A DNA stretch of 40,791 nucleotides from Richelia sp. CSU_2_1 (GTDB lineage: Bacteria > Cyanobacteriota > Cyanobacteriia > Cyanobacteriales > Microcoleaceae), in contig JAAUPF010000045.1 in NCBI GenBank assembly GCA_012034575.1, forward strand, positions 1 through 40,791. Direction: 5' to 3'. The stretch's first letter is position 1, and every line of letters starts with the position of its first letter. The notes under the pieces were generated by a model. It saw nothing but the letters and a program-made list of their open reading frames with translations, ran no database searches and had not been told where the DNA came from. Both the position numbers and the translations under genes were made by a program. This document shows, piece by piece, positions 26,901 through 34,294 of this stretch.

Positions 26901-27278
26901 ATCGGCGATTTTGAGACCTTTTAAGTTTTTTCCCGCAGCGATCGCGCTAACTAAATCTTTTTCGGTGAATATGCCTTGCAATTGACTATTTTTAGCCGAT
27001 CGCCCGCCTAATTCACTGCTAAATTCGCTGACTACAAAGACACAGCTACCTCTAGCATCTCCGATCGCGCCTGAGGTCAGCGGTAATGTTATTTCTCTTA
27101 GTTGTCCGTAGGTATTTGCCTGTGAAATGCCTGCATCATTTACGGGGCAACTTTCGCGCAATTGGCGCATCAGGGTAATTACTTCAGCTAATGGGGTATC
27201 TGGCACAACTGTCAAGGGGGAGCGATCGATTACTCGATCTAAAGTTGGCAGGTATTTGGAGGAATCGTGGTTTTGCAT
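23970..27278 (-). CDS. CBS-PAS-GGDEF-EAL cyclic-di-GMP signalling protein
   Basis: The protein is 1102 aa from the ATG at 27278, or 1118 aa from the ATG at 27326; the choice is uncertain because neither has a strong ribosome site. Domains in order are four CBS motifs (about 1-335), a short coiled coil (about 340-380), two PAS/PAC modules (about 380-630), GGDEF (about 640-800) with RLGGDEFAVLL intact, and EAL (about 820-1090). The EAL box reads CEILLRL; NLSGASINEDRF, FEITETVAI, DDFGSGMSSFAYLK, IKIDGNFIK and TIAEYVES are conserved. Both synthesis and breakdown of c-di-GMP are therefore possible. CBS pairs usually bind adenosyl nucleotides, so energy state may be an input. No membrane helix is seen. 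Confidence 0.92.
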   Translation of the reverse strand: MQNHDSSKYLPTLDRVIDRSPLTVVPDTPLAEVITLMRQLRESCPVNDAGISQANTYGQLREITLPLTSGAIGDARGSCVFVVSEFSSELGGRSAKNSQLQGIFTEKDLVSAIAAGKNLKGLKIADVMRAPAATLIEAEAKDIFSALILLRQAGIHHLPVLDNDGQLLGVITPESIRQAMLQPANILRMRRVAEVMIPQVVQAPATASVKHLAELMAQCRVSCVVITEEKISPANSLLPVPIGIVTERDLVEFQALDINLSQTIAQTVMSTPLFSLKPEDSLWVAHQEMQQRLVRRLVVTGQRGELLGIVTQSSLLQVLDPMEMSSVIDVLHAGVEERTSELQKAIASLSLANARLESEIATRARAEARLQLLESAVVNANDAIVIMDAGHSDISDPTIIYVNEAFNQMTGYLPEEIVGQTPSCLRGPESDCDRVAKIRRAFSRREHLRLELINYRKDGSTYWVELNSVPVSDSEGNVTHWVSVQRDITDRKRMEQAFFEEKELAQVTLQSIGDAVIATDARGCISTLNPVAEQLTGWSTAEAKGLPLGTVMRVVNEVTRLPIENIAETALDGGRNCDRGCNSLLIARNNREFAIDRCAAPIHASSGEIVGTVVVFRDVTQVRTQARQLTWQATHDALTQLVNRREFEYQLEHALHSAQGYGQEHVMLYLDLDRFKIVNDTCGHVAGDELLRQISQLLKSSIRKTDILARLGGDEFAVLLYKCSPDRGLEVAETLLQAVQGFRFAWEDKTFSIGVSIGLVAINPQTASVTSVLSAADVACYAAKNKGRNRVQVYQAGDGELLKQRGETQWVVQINQALEKNRFCLYSQPIVNLHHHQTSEIHCEILLRLQPETGQLISPMAFIPAAERYNLMQAIDRWVVRTLFSNLSPVFGSNSSVRDRDLIATLPAVTSLPISQSLGVNYTHLYSINLSGASINEDRFIDFLYEQFATYQIPPQVICFEITETVAIANLSKAASLIWKFKELGCRFALDDFGSGMSSFAYLKNLPVDFIKIDGNFIKNLVENPVDVVMVEAITKIGHVMGIKTIAEYVESETVMEKLRELGVDCAQGYYLGKPQPFNLPSACVVEEFALNSLEFETKLAS

Positions 27279-27544
27279 AGTTGATTGATTTTGGCGATCG
27301 ACCTCTTTGACCGCGCGGCATTTCAAACAACTGCTTTCCCAGCAGCAGGTGAATTGTTCGATCGCCGCACGGCTGCGAGCTAATTAAAATTTATTTGTTA
27401 AACTTGCACCCTGATGTGTGGTTGGAGATCTGGCGGATCTCTTGTTTTTGCTGCTGGTGTTTTTGGCTGTAACTGCGCAAAAGACGCAACAGGTCGCTGC
27501 TGAAGCAGTAATTTTTAGTTATCGAGCTGTTTTTATTCTAGGTT

Positions 27545-27598
27545 TGACATTCTCCCACCGCTAATCGGAGTACCGATATAGCGGGGGATTCCAAAGAC
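27545..27598 (-). mobile_element. Right end of TnpB element 1, with hairpin
   Basis: Read on the minus strand, GAATCCCCCGCTATATCGGT continues into a hairpin (stem CCGCTA/TAGCGG and ATCGG/CCGAT), then GGGAGAATGTCAA. The same frame of AATCCCC, hairpin and GGAG(AA)TGTCAA is seen at 29295-29330, so this is the conserved IS200/IS605-type right end. The guide (omega) RNA of TnpB elements is normally read from the tnpB 3' end through this hairpin into the flank. The rest of the spacer, 27279-27544, shows nothing I recognise. Confidence 0.65.
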
Positions 27599-27700
27599 TC
27601 ACGCCTTAGATTTTCTCTTTCTACGAGCCGACTTACTTAGAGGAGTTTCCCCACCTAAGCAGAGATCGATCTCTCCAGAGACGTTTCGGGAGCTATCCTC
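27546..27700 (-). ncRNA. Presumed omega RNA (reRNA) scaffold of TnpB
   Basis: In IS200/IS605 elements the TnpB guide scaffold overlaps the 3' end of tnpB and the right-end hairpin. The boundaries here are placed by that rule, not measured. The guide would be the flanking bases below about 27545. Confidence 0.35.
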
Positions 27701-28825
27701 CCAGCTTCCTGCGTGCCCCGCAGTAGCTAATCCGCGCTCTCTTATGTTTCGTGCCGCGTTTTCATCGCGGTCGGCAATATATCCACAGTGGGGGCATTTG
27801 TGAGTTCTGGTGCTTAATGTTTTTTGCACTTTTTGACCGCAATTCGAGCAGTTTTGACTGGTATAGTGGGGTGGAATGGCTACCGTTACCACACCGAAAA
27901 CTTTGCCAAAATACTCTAACCACTGACGGAATAATGACCAACTAGCGTCACTAATTGACTTAGCTAGGTGATGGTTCTTCACCAGATTTCGCACTTTCAG
28001 ATCCTCATAAGCTACCAAGTCGTTAGACTGGACTACGCACCTTGCTAACTTCACAGCATGGTCTTGACGTTGCCTACTTACTCTTAAGTGCTTTCTACCT
28101 AGTTTTTTCCGAGCTTTAATTCGATTTTTCGAGACTTTTTTGGTTCGAGATAGTCTTTTTTGCGCTCGCTTTAAAGCTTGTTCTGACTTTCTCAAAAATC
28201 TGGGATTTTCAACTTTTTGACCGTTTGAATCGGTGTAGAAATGGTTTAATCCTACATCCAACCCCATCGTCTTACCTGTTGGTTCCCGTTTCTCTAATCG
28301 CTCGGTATCAATACAAAACTGAGCATAATAGCCATCAGCACGTCTTACTACTCGGATTCGCTTAATCTGTTTGAGTTGATAGAAATGCAAATCGCGGCTG
28401 CCCCACAGCTTGAATGTGCCAGCTTCAAAGCCATCAGTGAAAGTTAAATACCGTCGCTCTTCTGATAGTTTCCACCCGCTGGTTTTATATTCAACCGAAG
28501 CTCTTGTTTGATGCTTTTTAAATTTGGGATAACCTTTCTTGCCTGCTACCTTTTTCTTGCAGTTATCGTAGAATCGAGCGATTGCCGACCAAGCTCGTTC
28601 GGCACTGGCTTGACGTGCCATACTGTTTAGCTTTTTTGCCCAAGGGAAATCGGGACAACCCGCTAAAACAGCACAGTATTTACTCAAATCGGATCTACCT
28701 ATTGCCTGATTTTCTTGCCAGTATTTAACACAACTATTGCGAATGAACCTCGCAGTACGAATCGCCTCATCGAGAGCGTCATACTGCTGCTGCATTCCTT
28801 CTAGTTTTGACTCAAATACTAACAT
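27599..28825 (-). CDS. tnpB: TnpB-type RNA-guided endonuclease of an IS200/IS605 element
   Basis: This 408-aa protein is a full-length TnpB: N-terminal MLVFESKLEG and a helical region, RuvC motif I in GLDVGLNHF, motif II in AYEDLKVRN, a zinc finger CSNCGQKV...CPHCGYI, and motif III in ADRDENAARNI. These acidic residues form an intact catalytic triad. TnpB cuts DNA specified by the omega RNA to keep the transposon in place. No tnpA transposase is beside it, so it is a stand-alone (IS1341-type) copy that depends on a TnpA elsewhere or is immobile. It lies head to head with the decayed copy at 28926-29264. Confidence 0.93.
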   Translation of the reverse strand: MLVFESKLEGMQQQYDALDEAIRTARFIRNSCVKYWQENQAIGRSDLSKYCAVLAGCPDFPWAKKLNSMARQASAERAWSAIARFYDNCKKKVAGKKGYPKFKKHQTRASVEYKTSGWKLSEERRYLTFTDGFEAGTFKLWGSRDLHFYQLKQIKRIRVVRRADGYYAQFCIDTERLEKREPTGKTMGLDVGLNHFYTDSNGQKVENPRFLRKSEQALKRAQKRLSRTKKVSKNRIKARKKLGRKHLRVSRQRQDHAVKLARCVVQSNDLVAYEDLKVRNLVKNHHLAKSISDASWSLFRQWLEYFGKVFGVVTVAIPPHYTSQNCSNCGQKVQKTLSTRTHKCPHCGYIADRDENAARNIRERGLATAGHAGSWEDSSRNVSGEIDLCLGGETPLSKSARRKRKSKA

Positions 28826-28925
28826 TATTACGTCAAGTTAACTGATATAGTTATAACATGAATACTAGAAATAAGCAGAGATTTATTGCTCGTTCCTCAC
28901 CCACTCCTCCCTTCCTCTGTCTGCG

Positions 28926-29264
28926 TTGCACACAATTGGTCGGGAGTGGGATTCGTCACTCGCCCGCATTCATCCCGCCACCAACCTTCGGTATGGTGGG
29001 GGCATTCTGCGGTTTCTAGGTAAAACAGTAGTTGCTGTTGCCCCTCAGTATACTTCCCAGGATTGTTCGAGTTGTGGAAATCGCGTTCTCAAATCGCTTT
29101 CAGTTAGGACTCATATTTGCCTGTGCGGTGCGGTATTAGATCGCGACTGCAATGCAGCGAAGAATATTCTAGCGAAAGGATTGAGACAAGCAGGAATCAG
29201 TTTAAATACGGCGGGGCACGCCGGAATCAACGCTTGGAAAACGACCTCTACTCGTTGGTGGTGA
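28926..29264 (+). pseudogene. Decayed tnpB, C-terminal remnant only
   Basis: Only the last part of a TnpB remains: LRFLGKTVVAVAPQYTSQDC, the first Cys pair CSSCG, a degraded second pair (CLCG), and motif III (LDRDCNAAKNIL). The RuvC I and II motifs are absent, and the first 25 codons look non-homologous, so real homology starts near 29000. It cannot be active. It belongs to a different lineage from the intact copy (AVAPQYTSQDC against AIPPHYTSQNC). Confidence 0.85.
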
Positions 29265-29294
29265 CATCAACGAGCAAGTTGACTGGTTGAGCCA

Positions 29295-29330
29295 AGAATC
29301 CCCGCGCGTTCACGCGCCCGGAGTGTCAAT
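29295..29330 (+). mobile_element. Right end of TnpB element 2
   Basis: AATCCCCGCGCGTTCACGCG continues to CCCGGAGTGTCAA. The CGCGCG/CGCGC arms form a hairpin, and the end matches the right end of element 1. The final TGTCAA overlaps the beta-lactamase stop codon on the opposite strand. Confidence 0.7.
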
Positions 29331-30186
29331 ATTGTACTCCAATATCTTGGAAACAACGATGTGTTAACTCTTTGCGATAAGATGGATCTTTCGGATTGCG
29401 AATGTCGATGTTAGTCGCAAAGAAATAAACATCCTTGCCCTTCTCTAAGTAACCAACATACCAGCCAATTTTCGGCGTTACGTCATCTGCAACGCCAACC
29501 CAGCCTGTCTTACCTCGGATGGTGTATTCTGGAGTTTTTTCTACAATCATTATGTCTTTAACAATGGAGAGCGATCGCTCGGAGAATGGTAAGTTGTTAT
29601 TATAGAGACGCCGCAGAAATTGAATTTGTTGTTGAGGTGTAATTCGCAGTTCTCCCTCCAGCCAGAATCGATCGATCTCATCTGCATCGCCGATGTTTTG
29701 GTTGCCGTAGCCAGATTGAGTTACCAATTGTTTCATGCGATCGTACCCCACTCGACGAGCGATAACTTGGTAAAACCAAACGGCAGAAATTTTGAATGCT
29801 TCTTTCACCGTCAAGTCTCGGTTCCACTCGGGAATCATTCGGGAAATTCCATCCCAAGTAAAAACGGCTTTTTCATCTGCTATGACACCTGTTTCTAAGG
29901 CAATTAGAGAGTTGAGAATTTTGAAGGTTGATGCAGGTAAGAAAGCGGTTTGGTTGCGCTGGGAATTGTGTTGAAAGGTGCGATCGCTCTTCGCATCATA
30001 GATCAGAATCGAACCTTCAACTTCTAGTTCTCGAAAGTGCCGTCCCAAATCAATGTTTTGGGAAATATTTTGAGTAAAATTTGCGCGAGTTGGCATCGCT
30101 AGCGATCGCGCATTCTGCAATAAAATAGAGGCAGTGCAACTGAAGATAATAAGAGCGATCGTGCCAAGGCGAAACATTCGGTTCAT
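29326..30186 (-). CDS. Class D (OXA-type) beta-lactamase-like protein
   Basis: This 286-aa protein carries all class D active-site motifs: S86TFK89 in LPASTFKILN (nucleophile Ser and carboxylated Lys), SAV at 134-136 (SxV), YGN at 160-162, a Trp in the omega region (FWLEGEL) and KTG at 226-228 in RGKTGWVG. A hydrophobic signal peptide (about 1-31) points to export to the periplasm, where it would hydrolyse beta-lactams by serine acylation. The length is typical with signal. Class D homologues are found on cyanobacterial chromosomes, and the spectrum cannot be read. Its TGA stop lies within the right end of a TnpB element, so the native C-terminus may have been slightly changed by insertion. 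The ATG at 30177 (Met4) is an alternative start. Confidence 0.9.
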   Translation of the reverse strand: MNRMFRLGTIALIIFSCTASILLQNARSLAMPTRANFTQNISQNIDLGRHFRELEVEGSILIYDAKSDRTFQHNSQRNQTAFLPASTFKILNSLIALETGVIADEKAVFTWDGISRMIPEWNRDLTVKEAFKISAVWFYQVIARRVGYDRMKQLVTQSGYGNQNIGDADEIDRFWLEGELRITPQQQIQFLRRLYNNNLPFSERSLSIVKDIMIVEKTPEYTIRGKTGWVGVADDVTPKIGWYVGYLEKGKDVYFFATNIDIRNPKDPSYRKELTHRCFQDIGVQY

Positions 30187-30253
30187 AAGCTTCTACAGGT
30201 ATTAGATTTTATTCCCAAGTAAAGAGGGAACTAGGGCGTGTTTTCCAACCCCC

Positions 30254-30272
30254 GATCCCCCCCAACCCCCCT
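30254..30272. repeat. C-rich repeat, second copy
   Basis: GATC, seven C, AA, six C and TT match the left half of the repeats at 3864 and 37442. This is a partial copy in the spacer upstream of the beta-lactamase. Confidence 0.6.
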
Positions 30273-30319
30273 TAAAAAGCTATGCTTTATAAACATCTTT
30301 CTTAACAATCTTGAATCCT

Positions 30320-30523
30320 TTACCCCATAAGTGTTCTAGCGATTAGCGTTCCTTGCGCGCCCAGCCCGTCGAGAAGCGCTTCAATTAAGCCTTGCGGGCC
30401 TCGTTCGATCGGTGCAACTTTTGAGAATGCGGTATGAACGACCAAAACTCCACCCGGTTGCACTCCGAGATTTAAAAGTTGATGAATTAGTTCGTTTTTG
30501 CTGAGAGATTTATTCATCTTCAT
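30320..30523 (-). pseudogene. AAC(3)-like aminoglycoside acetyltransferase, N-terminal remnant
   Basis: The 67 residues match only the start of the antibiotic N-acetyltransferase (AAC(3)) family: LSKNELIHQLLNLGVQPGGVLVVH, then a Ser-Lys-Val and a GLIEALLDGLGAQGTL helix-strand. The family is about 260-280 aa, so three quarters are missing. The frame leaves the family after GTL and stops at 30320; the sequence below runs into the C-rich repeat. This looks like a deletion rather than a single-base break. It is not functional as an acetyltransferase. Confidence 0.75.
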
Positions 30524-30550
30524 ATCATATATAATATCAGAAAAAAAAGG

Positions 30551-30607
30551 TTCGTAGTGTGGACTTCAGTCCGCAATCCGGGAGTGGACTCAAGTCCATA
30601 CTACGAA
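30551..30607. repeat. TTCGTAGT inverted-repeat element
   Basis: The arm TTCGTAGTGTGGACTT (30551-30566) pairs with AAGTCCATACTACGAA (30592-30607), 15 of 16 bases. It shares its core with the repeat at 5780-5802 and sits just past the 3' end of the kinase-like gene. Confidence 0.7.
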
Positions 30608-30613
30608 AAAATT

Positions 30614-31750
30614 CTATGGCGATCGACCGATCGATTGCGAGATCGAACCCGTTTTTTCGAGCAGCAGTCCTAGTTTTGCACCGTCGAATTTCGTGTCTTT
30701 TTTATTATTTCCCCACAGTTCGACAAAGAAGTCTTGCATCAGCGCAATAATGCTGCGGTATTTGACGATGCTGGCCACATAAAACTCATCTAACTTCATG
30801 TCTTCGTCAGCCTGAATTTGCTCGATGTTGTCGAGTAATATAGCTCTAACTTCATAAGGTTGTAAGCCTTCTTTGATGCCATATTTTTCCATTATCCTGC
30901 TTTTCTCGCTCTCCGAACAAGAATCATACGATGGTCGAATCAGATGTCCTAAATTTCGCATGACTTCTCCATAGTCGTAAAATTTATGTCGATCGAAGAA
31001 AGTTTCTTCATCTTTTGTCAGCGCAAAACTCTTGTCGAGTACCAAACCAAAATCAGTCAAATATATTTGCTCGCCGTCGGTGAGAACATTGCGAAAATGT
31101 GCGTCGAAATGAATGATTCCCTTCATCCTTAAAAAGTCGATCGTCCTGAGTAAATCATCCAGAGAGTTCTGAAGTTTGTTGGGGTTTTCGTGCAGCCATG
31201 TTTCCAGAACATACGGGATGTGTTCTAAGAACAAAACTAACTCATAATTGGCGATCGCCCTATCTAAAACATAATTCCCAATATTCTCACTATTACCCCA
31301 GTATTCCACATAAGCTTTGTGCTGTTCCATGTCTACATCCGCACGCTGCCCGGAGAACGGAATAATTCGATAATGATACATTAGTGGAAAGGTCGCGATC
31401 GCTCCTTCTAATACCCAGTTAGTTGTCTTAATATGGGTCACGAGTTCGCGGAAAATTCCCAAACCCGTGGAAGCGATAAGGCCGATGCCGTAATTACAGT
31501 AAGTCGGCAGGTTATAGAGGTTTTTGGTGGATAACAGGTTGTCATATTCGATGTTTGTAACTGGAATGCGTTTGACAAAAACTTTGGATTCCCCAAGAAG
31601 TATGACGTGATTTAGCCCCCAACCCGAACTTGCCGGATTTGACTCACTTTCGTCAAACAAAGAATGCAATCGTGCATTATCCAACTGAGCGATTTGCGAA
31701 CTTAGCTGGAAGTATTTTTGTCTTCTAAGTTCGATCGGATTTACAGCCAT
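30614..31750 (-). CDS. Protein kinase-like protein (atypical)
   Basis: This 378-aa protein has kinase-fold catalytic motifs: a likely nucleotide Lys in VFVKRIP (about residue 60), HFDAHFRN at 214-221 in place of HRDxxxxN (Asp216 the likely base, Asn221 the metal ligand) and TDFGLVLD with DFG at 233-235. The HFDAH form resembles small-molecule kinases (choline/aminoglycoside type) and atypical kinases as much as Hanks kinases, so the substrate is unknown. I chose the ATG at 31750 (MAVNPIELRR) because the 16 residues before it (GGRLACRG...) are a translated dispersed repeat. It lies between resistance-like genes, with no operon partner. Confidence 0.75.
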   Translation of the reverse strand: MAVNPIELRRQKYFQLSSQIAQLDNARLHSLFDESESNPASSGWGLNHVILLGESKVFVKRIPVTNIEYDNLLSTKNLYNLPTYCNYGIGLIASTGLGIFRELVTHIKTTNWVLEGAIATFPLMYHYRIIPFSGQRADVDMEQHKAYVEYWGNSENIGNYVLDRAIANYELVLFLEHIPYVLETWLHENPNKLQNSLDDLLRTIDFLRMKGIIHFDAHFRNVLTDGEQIYLTDFGLVLDKSFALTKDEETFFDRHKFYDYGEVMRNLGHLIRPSYDSCSESEKSRIMEKYGIKEGLQPYEVRAILLDNIEQIQADEDMKLDEFYVASIVKYRSIIALMQDFFVELWGNNKKDTKFDGAKLGLLLEKTGSISQSIGRSP

Positions 31751-31770
31751 TTTTTTCCGTAAATTTAAGC

Positions 31771-31842
31771 CCCTGCAGGCAAGACGCCCACCCCACAAGA
31801 GATCTGCCCCTTGGTTGATTATACTTCAAAAACTCTTGTGGG
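31771..31842. repeat. CCTGCAGGCAAGACGCCCAC repeat with inverted arms
   Basis: CCCACAAGAG at 31792-31801 pairs perfectly with CTCTTGTGGG at 31833-31842, and CCTGCAGGCAAGACGCCCAC precedes the left arm. This is another dispersed cyanobacterial palindrome. It supplies the 5' extension of the kinase-like frame and lies in its leader. Confidence 0.6.
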
Positions 31843-31892
31843 ATAGGCAACATGAGCTGTCTTTGAGAATCTTGCTTGGAGAGGTATATTAG

Positions 31893-32276
31893 TTATGCTA
31901 TTTGCTGTCTACATAGGTTTTGCGCAAGGATTTGTTCTCGGCGGTACAAGAAGAATGGCAAAGCACAAGAAAGCCCTACACCAAATGTTAGTCCAACATA
32001 GATTAATAGCCACAACCGAGAAGTGCCTAACCGCTTTAATTCTATCCAGGTAAAGCAGAAGAACGCGATCGCACTAATCAACAGATCGCTTGTCAGTGCT
32101 GCAGCAATATTGTTGGCAAATGCGCGTTGTAGAAATAAGGTTGGAGATAACAGCGCAGTTGGGTCTTGCAGCAGCCAGAACCAGGGGACGATTGAACCCG
32201 CGATTGCCAGGAGCAAATAAACGGGTTTCATGGAGTTGAATGAATTTTTTGCTGCAATATTGGTTGACTTGAGCAT
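31893..32276 (-). CDS. DUF2834 membrane protein
   Basis: This 127-aa protein has three hydrophobic helices (MKPVYLLLAIAGSIVPWFWLL, DLLISAIAFFCFTWIEL and LLIYVGLTFGVGLSCALPFFLY) and ends with the basic YRREQILAQN, the pattern of DUF2834, an uncharacterised small membrane family. The start is uncertain: ATG 32276 (MLKSTN) or ATG 32231 (MKPVYLL). It is divergent from the XRE regulator gene, with a palindrome between, so it may be a target of that regulator. The function is unknown. Confidence 0.8.
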   Translation of the reverse strand: MLKSTNIAAKNSFNSMKPVYLLLAIAGSIVPWFWLLQDPTALLSPTLFLQRAFANNIAAALTSDLLISAIAFFCFTWIELKRLGTSRLWLLIYVGLTFGVGLSCALPFFLYRREQILAQNLCRQQIA

Positions 32277-32333
32277 GGTTTTTAATTTCAATCGGTATGT
32301 CACGATCGTGCCAAAAGGAGATAATCGAAGCAA

Positions 32334-32348
32334 TTACCTGACAGGTAA
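32334..32348. promoter_or_regulatory. Perfect palindrome, candidate operator
   Basis: TTACCTG-A-CAGGTAA is a perfect 7-1-7 dyad in the region between the divergent DUF2834 and XRE genes, 28 bp before the XRE start. Its size and place fit the binding site of a dimeric HTH regulator such as the adjacent XRE protein. This is inference from symmetry only. Confidence 0.5.
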
Positions 32349-32376
32349 TAAAGTCATTTTCTTCGCGAGTCTTACC

Positions 32377-33222
32377 ATGCAGCAACGTACACTTGCCTTA
32401 GACCACCAACCTGATTCGTTTGGAATGCTCCTCAAGCAATGGCGCAACCAACGTGGTTTCAGTCAACTCGATCTAGCTGTCACCAGTAAAGTTTCCCAGC
32501 GACACATCAGTTTTCTTGAATCGGGACGAGCTAAACCCAGTAGAGAGATGGTGCTGCAATTAGCAAGTGTTTTGGAAATTCCGCTCAGACAGCAAAATTT
32601 GATGCTAACAGCAGCGGGATTTGCTCCGATTCACGCTGAGACTGATTTATTGGCTCCTGAAATGACCTCAGTTCGCAGGGCGATCGATTTCATGCTGCAA
32701 AAGCAGGAACCTTATCCAGCATTTGCGATCGATCGTTACTGGAATCTGCTCCTGACCAACAACGCAGCCACTCGACTGCTTACCGCTTTTATTGATTCAG
32801 ACAAACTGCAAACCCTCTTCTATCAGGACGGCAAAATTAATTTAATGCGGGTCATGTTCCATCCGCAGGGGCTACGTCCATTTATTGTAAATTGGGAGGA
32901 ATTTTCAGGGCATTTGCTGCAACGACTGCATCGAGAAGCGATCGTAGAAGGTGAAAGCGAGCAGTCTACATCATTGCTGAACGAACTGATGAATTATCCT
33001 GGTGTTTCTGAGATTTGGCACACCTCCAGTCGAACCGCACAAAATGCATTGCTGCTCACTGTTCACCTCAAGCAAAATGCCTTGGAGTTGCAGTTTTTCT
33101 CCACGATCGCCACATTAGGTACGCCCTATGATATAACGCTTCAAGAATTGCGACTTGAATGTTTGTTTCCTGCAGATGAAGCCACTGAGCAAAACTGGAA
33201 TCAAAATGAAAATGAACTATGA
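32377..33222 (+). CDS. XRE-family regulator with MmyB-like ligand domain
   Basis: This 281-aa protein has an N-terminal Cro/CI-type HTH (about 12-66; FGMLLKQWRNQRGFSQLDLA and VSQRHISFLESGRAKPSRE) and a C-terminal MmyB-like domain (about 95-270; AFAIDRYWNLLLTNNAATRL), a PAS-like fold that binds fatty acids or similar ligands in characterised homologues. I use the ATG at 32377 because the frame upstream to 32230 overlaps the divergent gene and looks non-coding. It probably controls itself and the divergent DUF2834 gene. The stop overlaps an ATG of a small downstream frame (ATGA). Confidence 0.88.
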   Translation: MQQRTLALDHQPDSFGMLLKQWRNQRGFSQLDLAVTSKVSQRHISFLESGRAKPSREMVLQLASVLEIPLRQQNLMLTAAGFAPIHAETDLLAPEMTSVRRAIDFMLQKQEPYPAFAIDRYWNLLLTNNAATRLLTAFIDSDKLQTLFYQDGKINLMRVMFHPQGLRPFIVNWEEFSGHLLQRLHREAIVEGESEQSTSLLNELMNYPGVSEIWHTSSRTAQNALLLTVHLKQNALELQFFSTIATLGTPYDITLQELRLECLFPADEATEQNWNQNENEL

Positions 33223-33506
33223 ACATTATCCAAGTAACCCAGAGTGATTTCAACGATAAAATCAAGTTTCATATCATGTCCGGGTTTAATACCCCTGTTA
33301 TTGTCATTGCGCAACGGGAAAGCAATCGCAAAACCTCTGCCAATGACAGACGATTTATAAAGGGGATGAGTACCCTCCGCAACGCTGGTCACGGATTTAG
33401 GATCGCAAGTTATTTTGAAAAAGTTCTAGAACATTTTTCCAAGCATCAGCCGCAGCTTCTCCATTGTAGCTTGGGTGCTGCTCTATGGCTGGGTACTTAT
33501 CTTTGA
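33219..33506 (+). CDS. Doubtful small protein coupled to the XRE gene
   Basis: The frame is 95 aa, starting in an ATGA overlap with the XRE stop, which favours translation. No family is recognised. The last 110 bp are antisense to the 3' end of the dienelactone hydrolase gene and look non-coding (repeats of small hydrophobic and basic residues). It may be a remnant or a chance frame. Confidence 0.3.
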   Translation: MNIIQVTQSDFNDKIKFHIMSGFNTPVIVIAQRESNRKTSANDRRFIKGMSTLRNAGHGFRIASYFEKVLEHFSKHQPQLLHCSLGAALWLGTYL

Positions 33507-34197
33507 AGAATCCTGCGAAGAATCCATGCCCTGCATCATATCGAAATACACGATGATCGATCTGATGTTTCTTTAATTCCGCTTCAATTTTTTCGTTTTC
33601 TTCCTGTGAAACCACCGCATCCCTTGTCCCAAAAAACGTATAAATTGTGCCTTGAATTTCAGAGGTGCGATCGACGGTTGGTGTGTCTTCTCCATAACTA
33701 GAAGTGGTAATTCCACCACCATAGAATGAAGCTGTTGCTTTGATATCGGGTAAGGTTGCAGCCATGTAAGCAACATGACCGCCAAAACAGAAACCAATGG
33801 CACCAATGCGATCGTTTTTGACATTGGGTAAAGTTTTTAGGTAGGCGATCGCAGCTTGAATATCGCTGAATATTTCTTGATACTTAACTTGTTGATAGTA
33901 TTGCAAGCCCAGCCGATAAGCTTCTGGGCTATACCCTACATCTTCTTGGCTAAACCCAAACTCAAAACCGGGAGCAATACGTTGATACATCGCAGGTGCT
34001 ACTGCCACGTATCCTTGTTTTGCGATTAGTTCGGTAATATCCCTAATGTTAATGTTGACTCCAAAAGCTTCTTGAAAAACTATAACGGCACCAAAGGTTC
34101 CCGTACTAGCAGGTTGTGCTAAGTAAGCATCGATTTGTAAGTCATTGTTCGGGATTTTGACGTAGGTTGTACTAATTTCGATGTCTTTCGTTTTCAT
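33397..34197 (-). CDS. Dienelactone hydrolase family protein
   Basis: This 266-aa alpha/beta hydrolase has the nucleophile-elbow Cys in GAIGFCFGGH and the catalytic His in YDAGHGFF, with a plausible Asp in FFGTRDAVV. These form the Cys-Asp-His triad of dienelactone hydrolases, which open lactone rings in aromatic breakdown; many bacterial members have other or unknown substrates. No signal peptide is visible, so it is cytoplasmic. The ATG at 34197, with AAAGGTG upstream, is preferred over the GTG at 34206. It is downstream of the AraC regulator at 34295-35212 on the same strand, which may control it. Confidence 0.9.
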   Translation of the reverse strand: MKTKDIEISTTYVKIPNNDLQIDAYLAQPASTGTFGAVIVFQEAFGVNINIRDITELIAKQGYVAVAPAMYQRIAPGFEFGFSQEDVGYSPEAYRLGLQYYQQVKYQEIFSDIQAAIAYLKTLPNVKNDRIGAIGFCFGGHVAYMAATLPDIKATASFYGGGITTSSYGEDTPTVDRTSEIQGTIYTFFGTRDAVVSQEENEKIEAELKKHQIDHRVFRYDAGHGFFAGFFKDKYPAIEQHPSYNGEAAADAWKNVLELFQNNLRS

Positions 34198-34294
34198 TTT
34201 TTTCACCTTTGCCCGTTCAATTTTTGTCGGCTGCTGATAGTTTATAAAACTTGCTATCCAGGATGCTAGAAAAAAGTTGCGGGATTTTGGTAAA

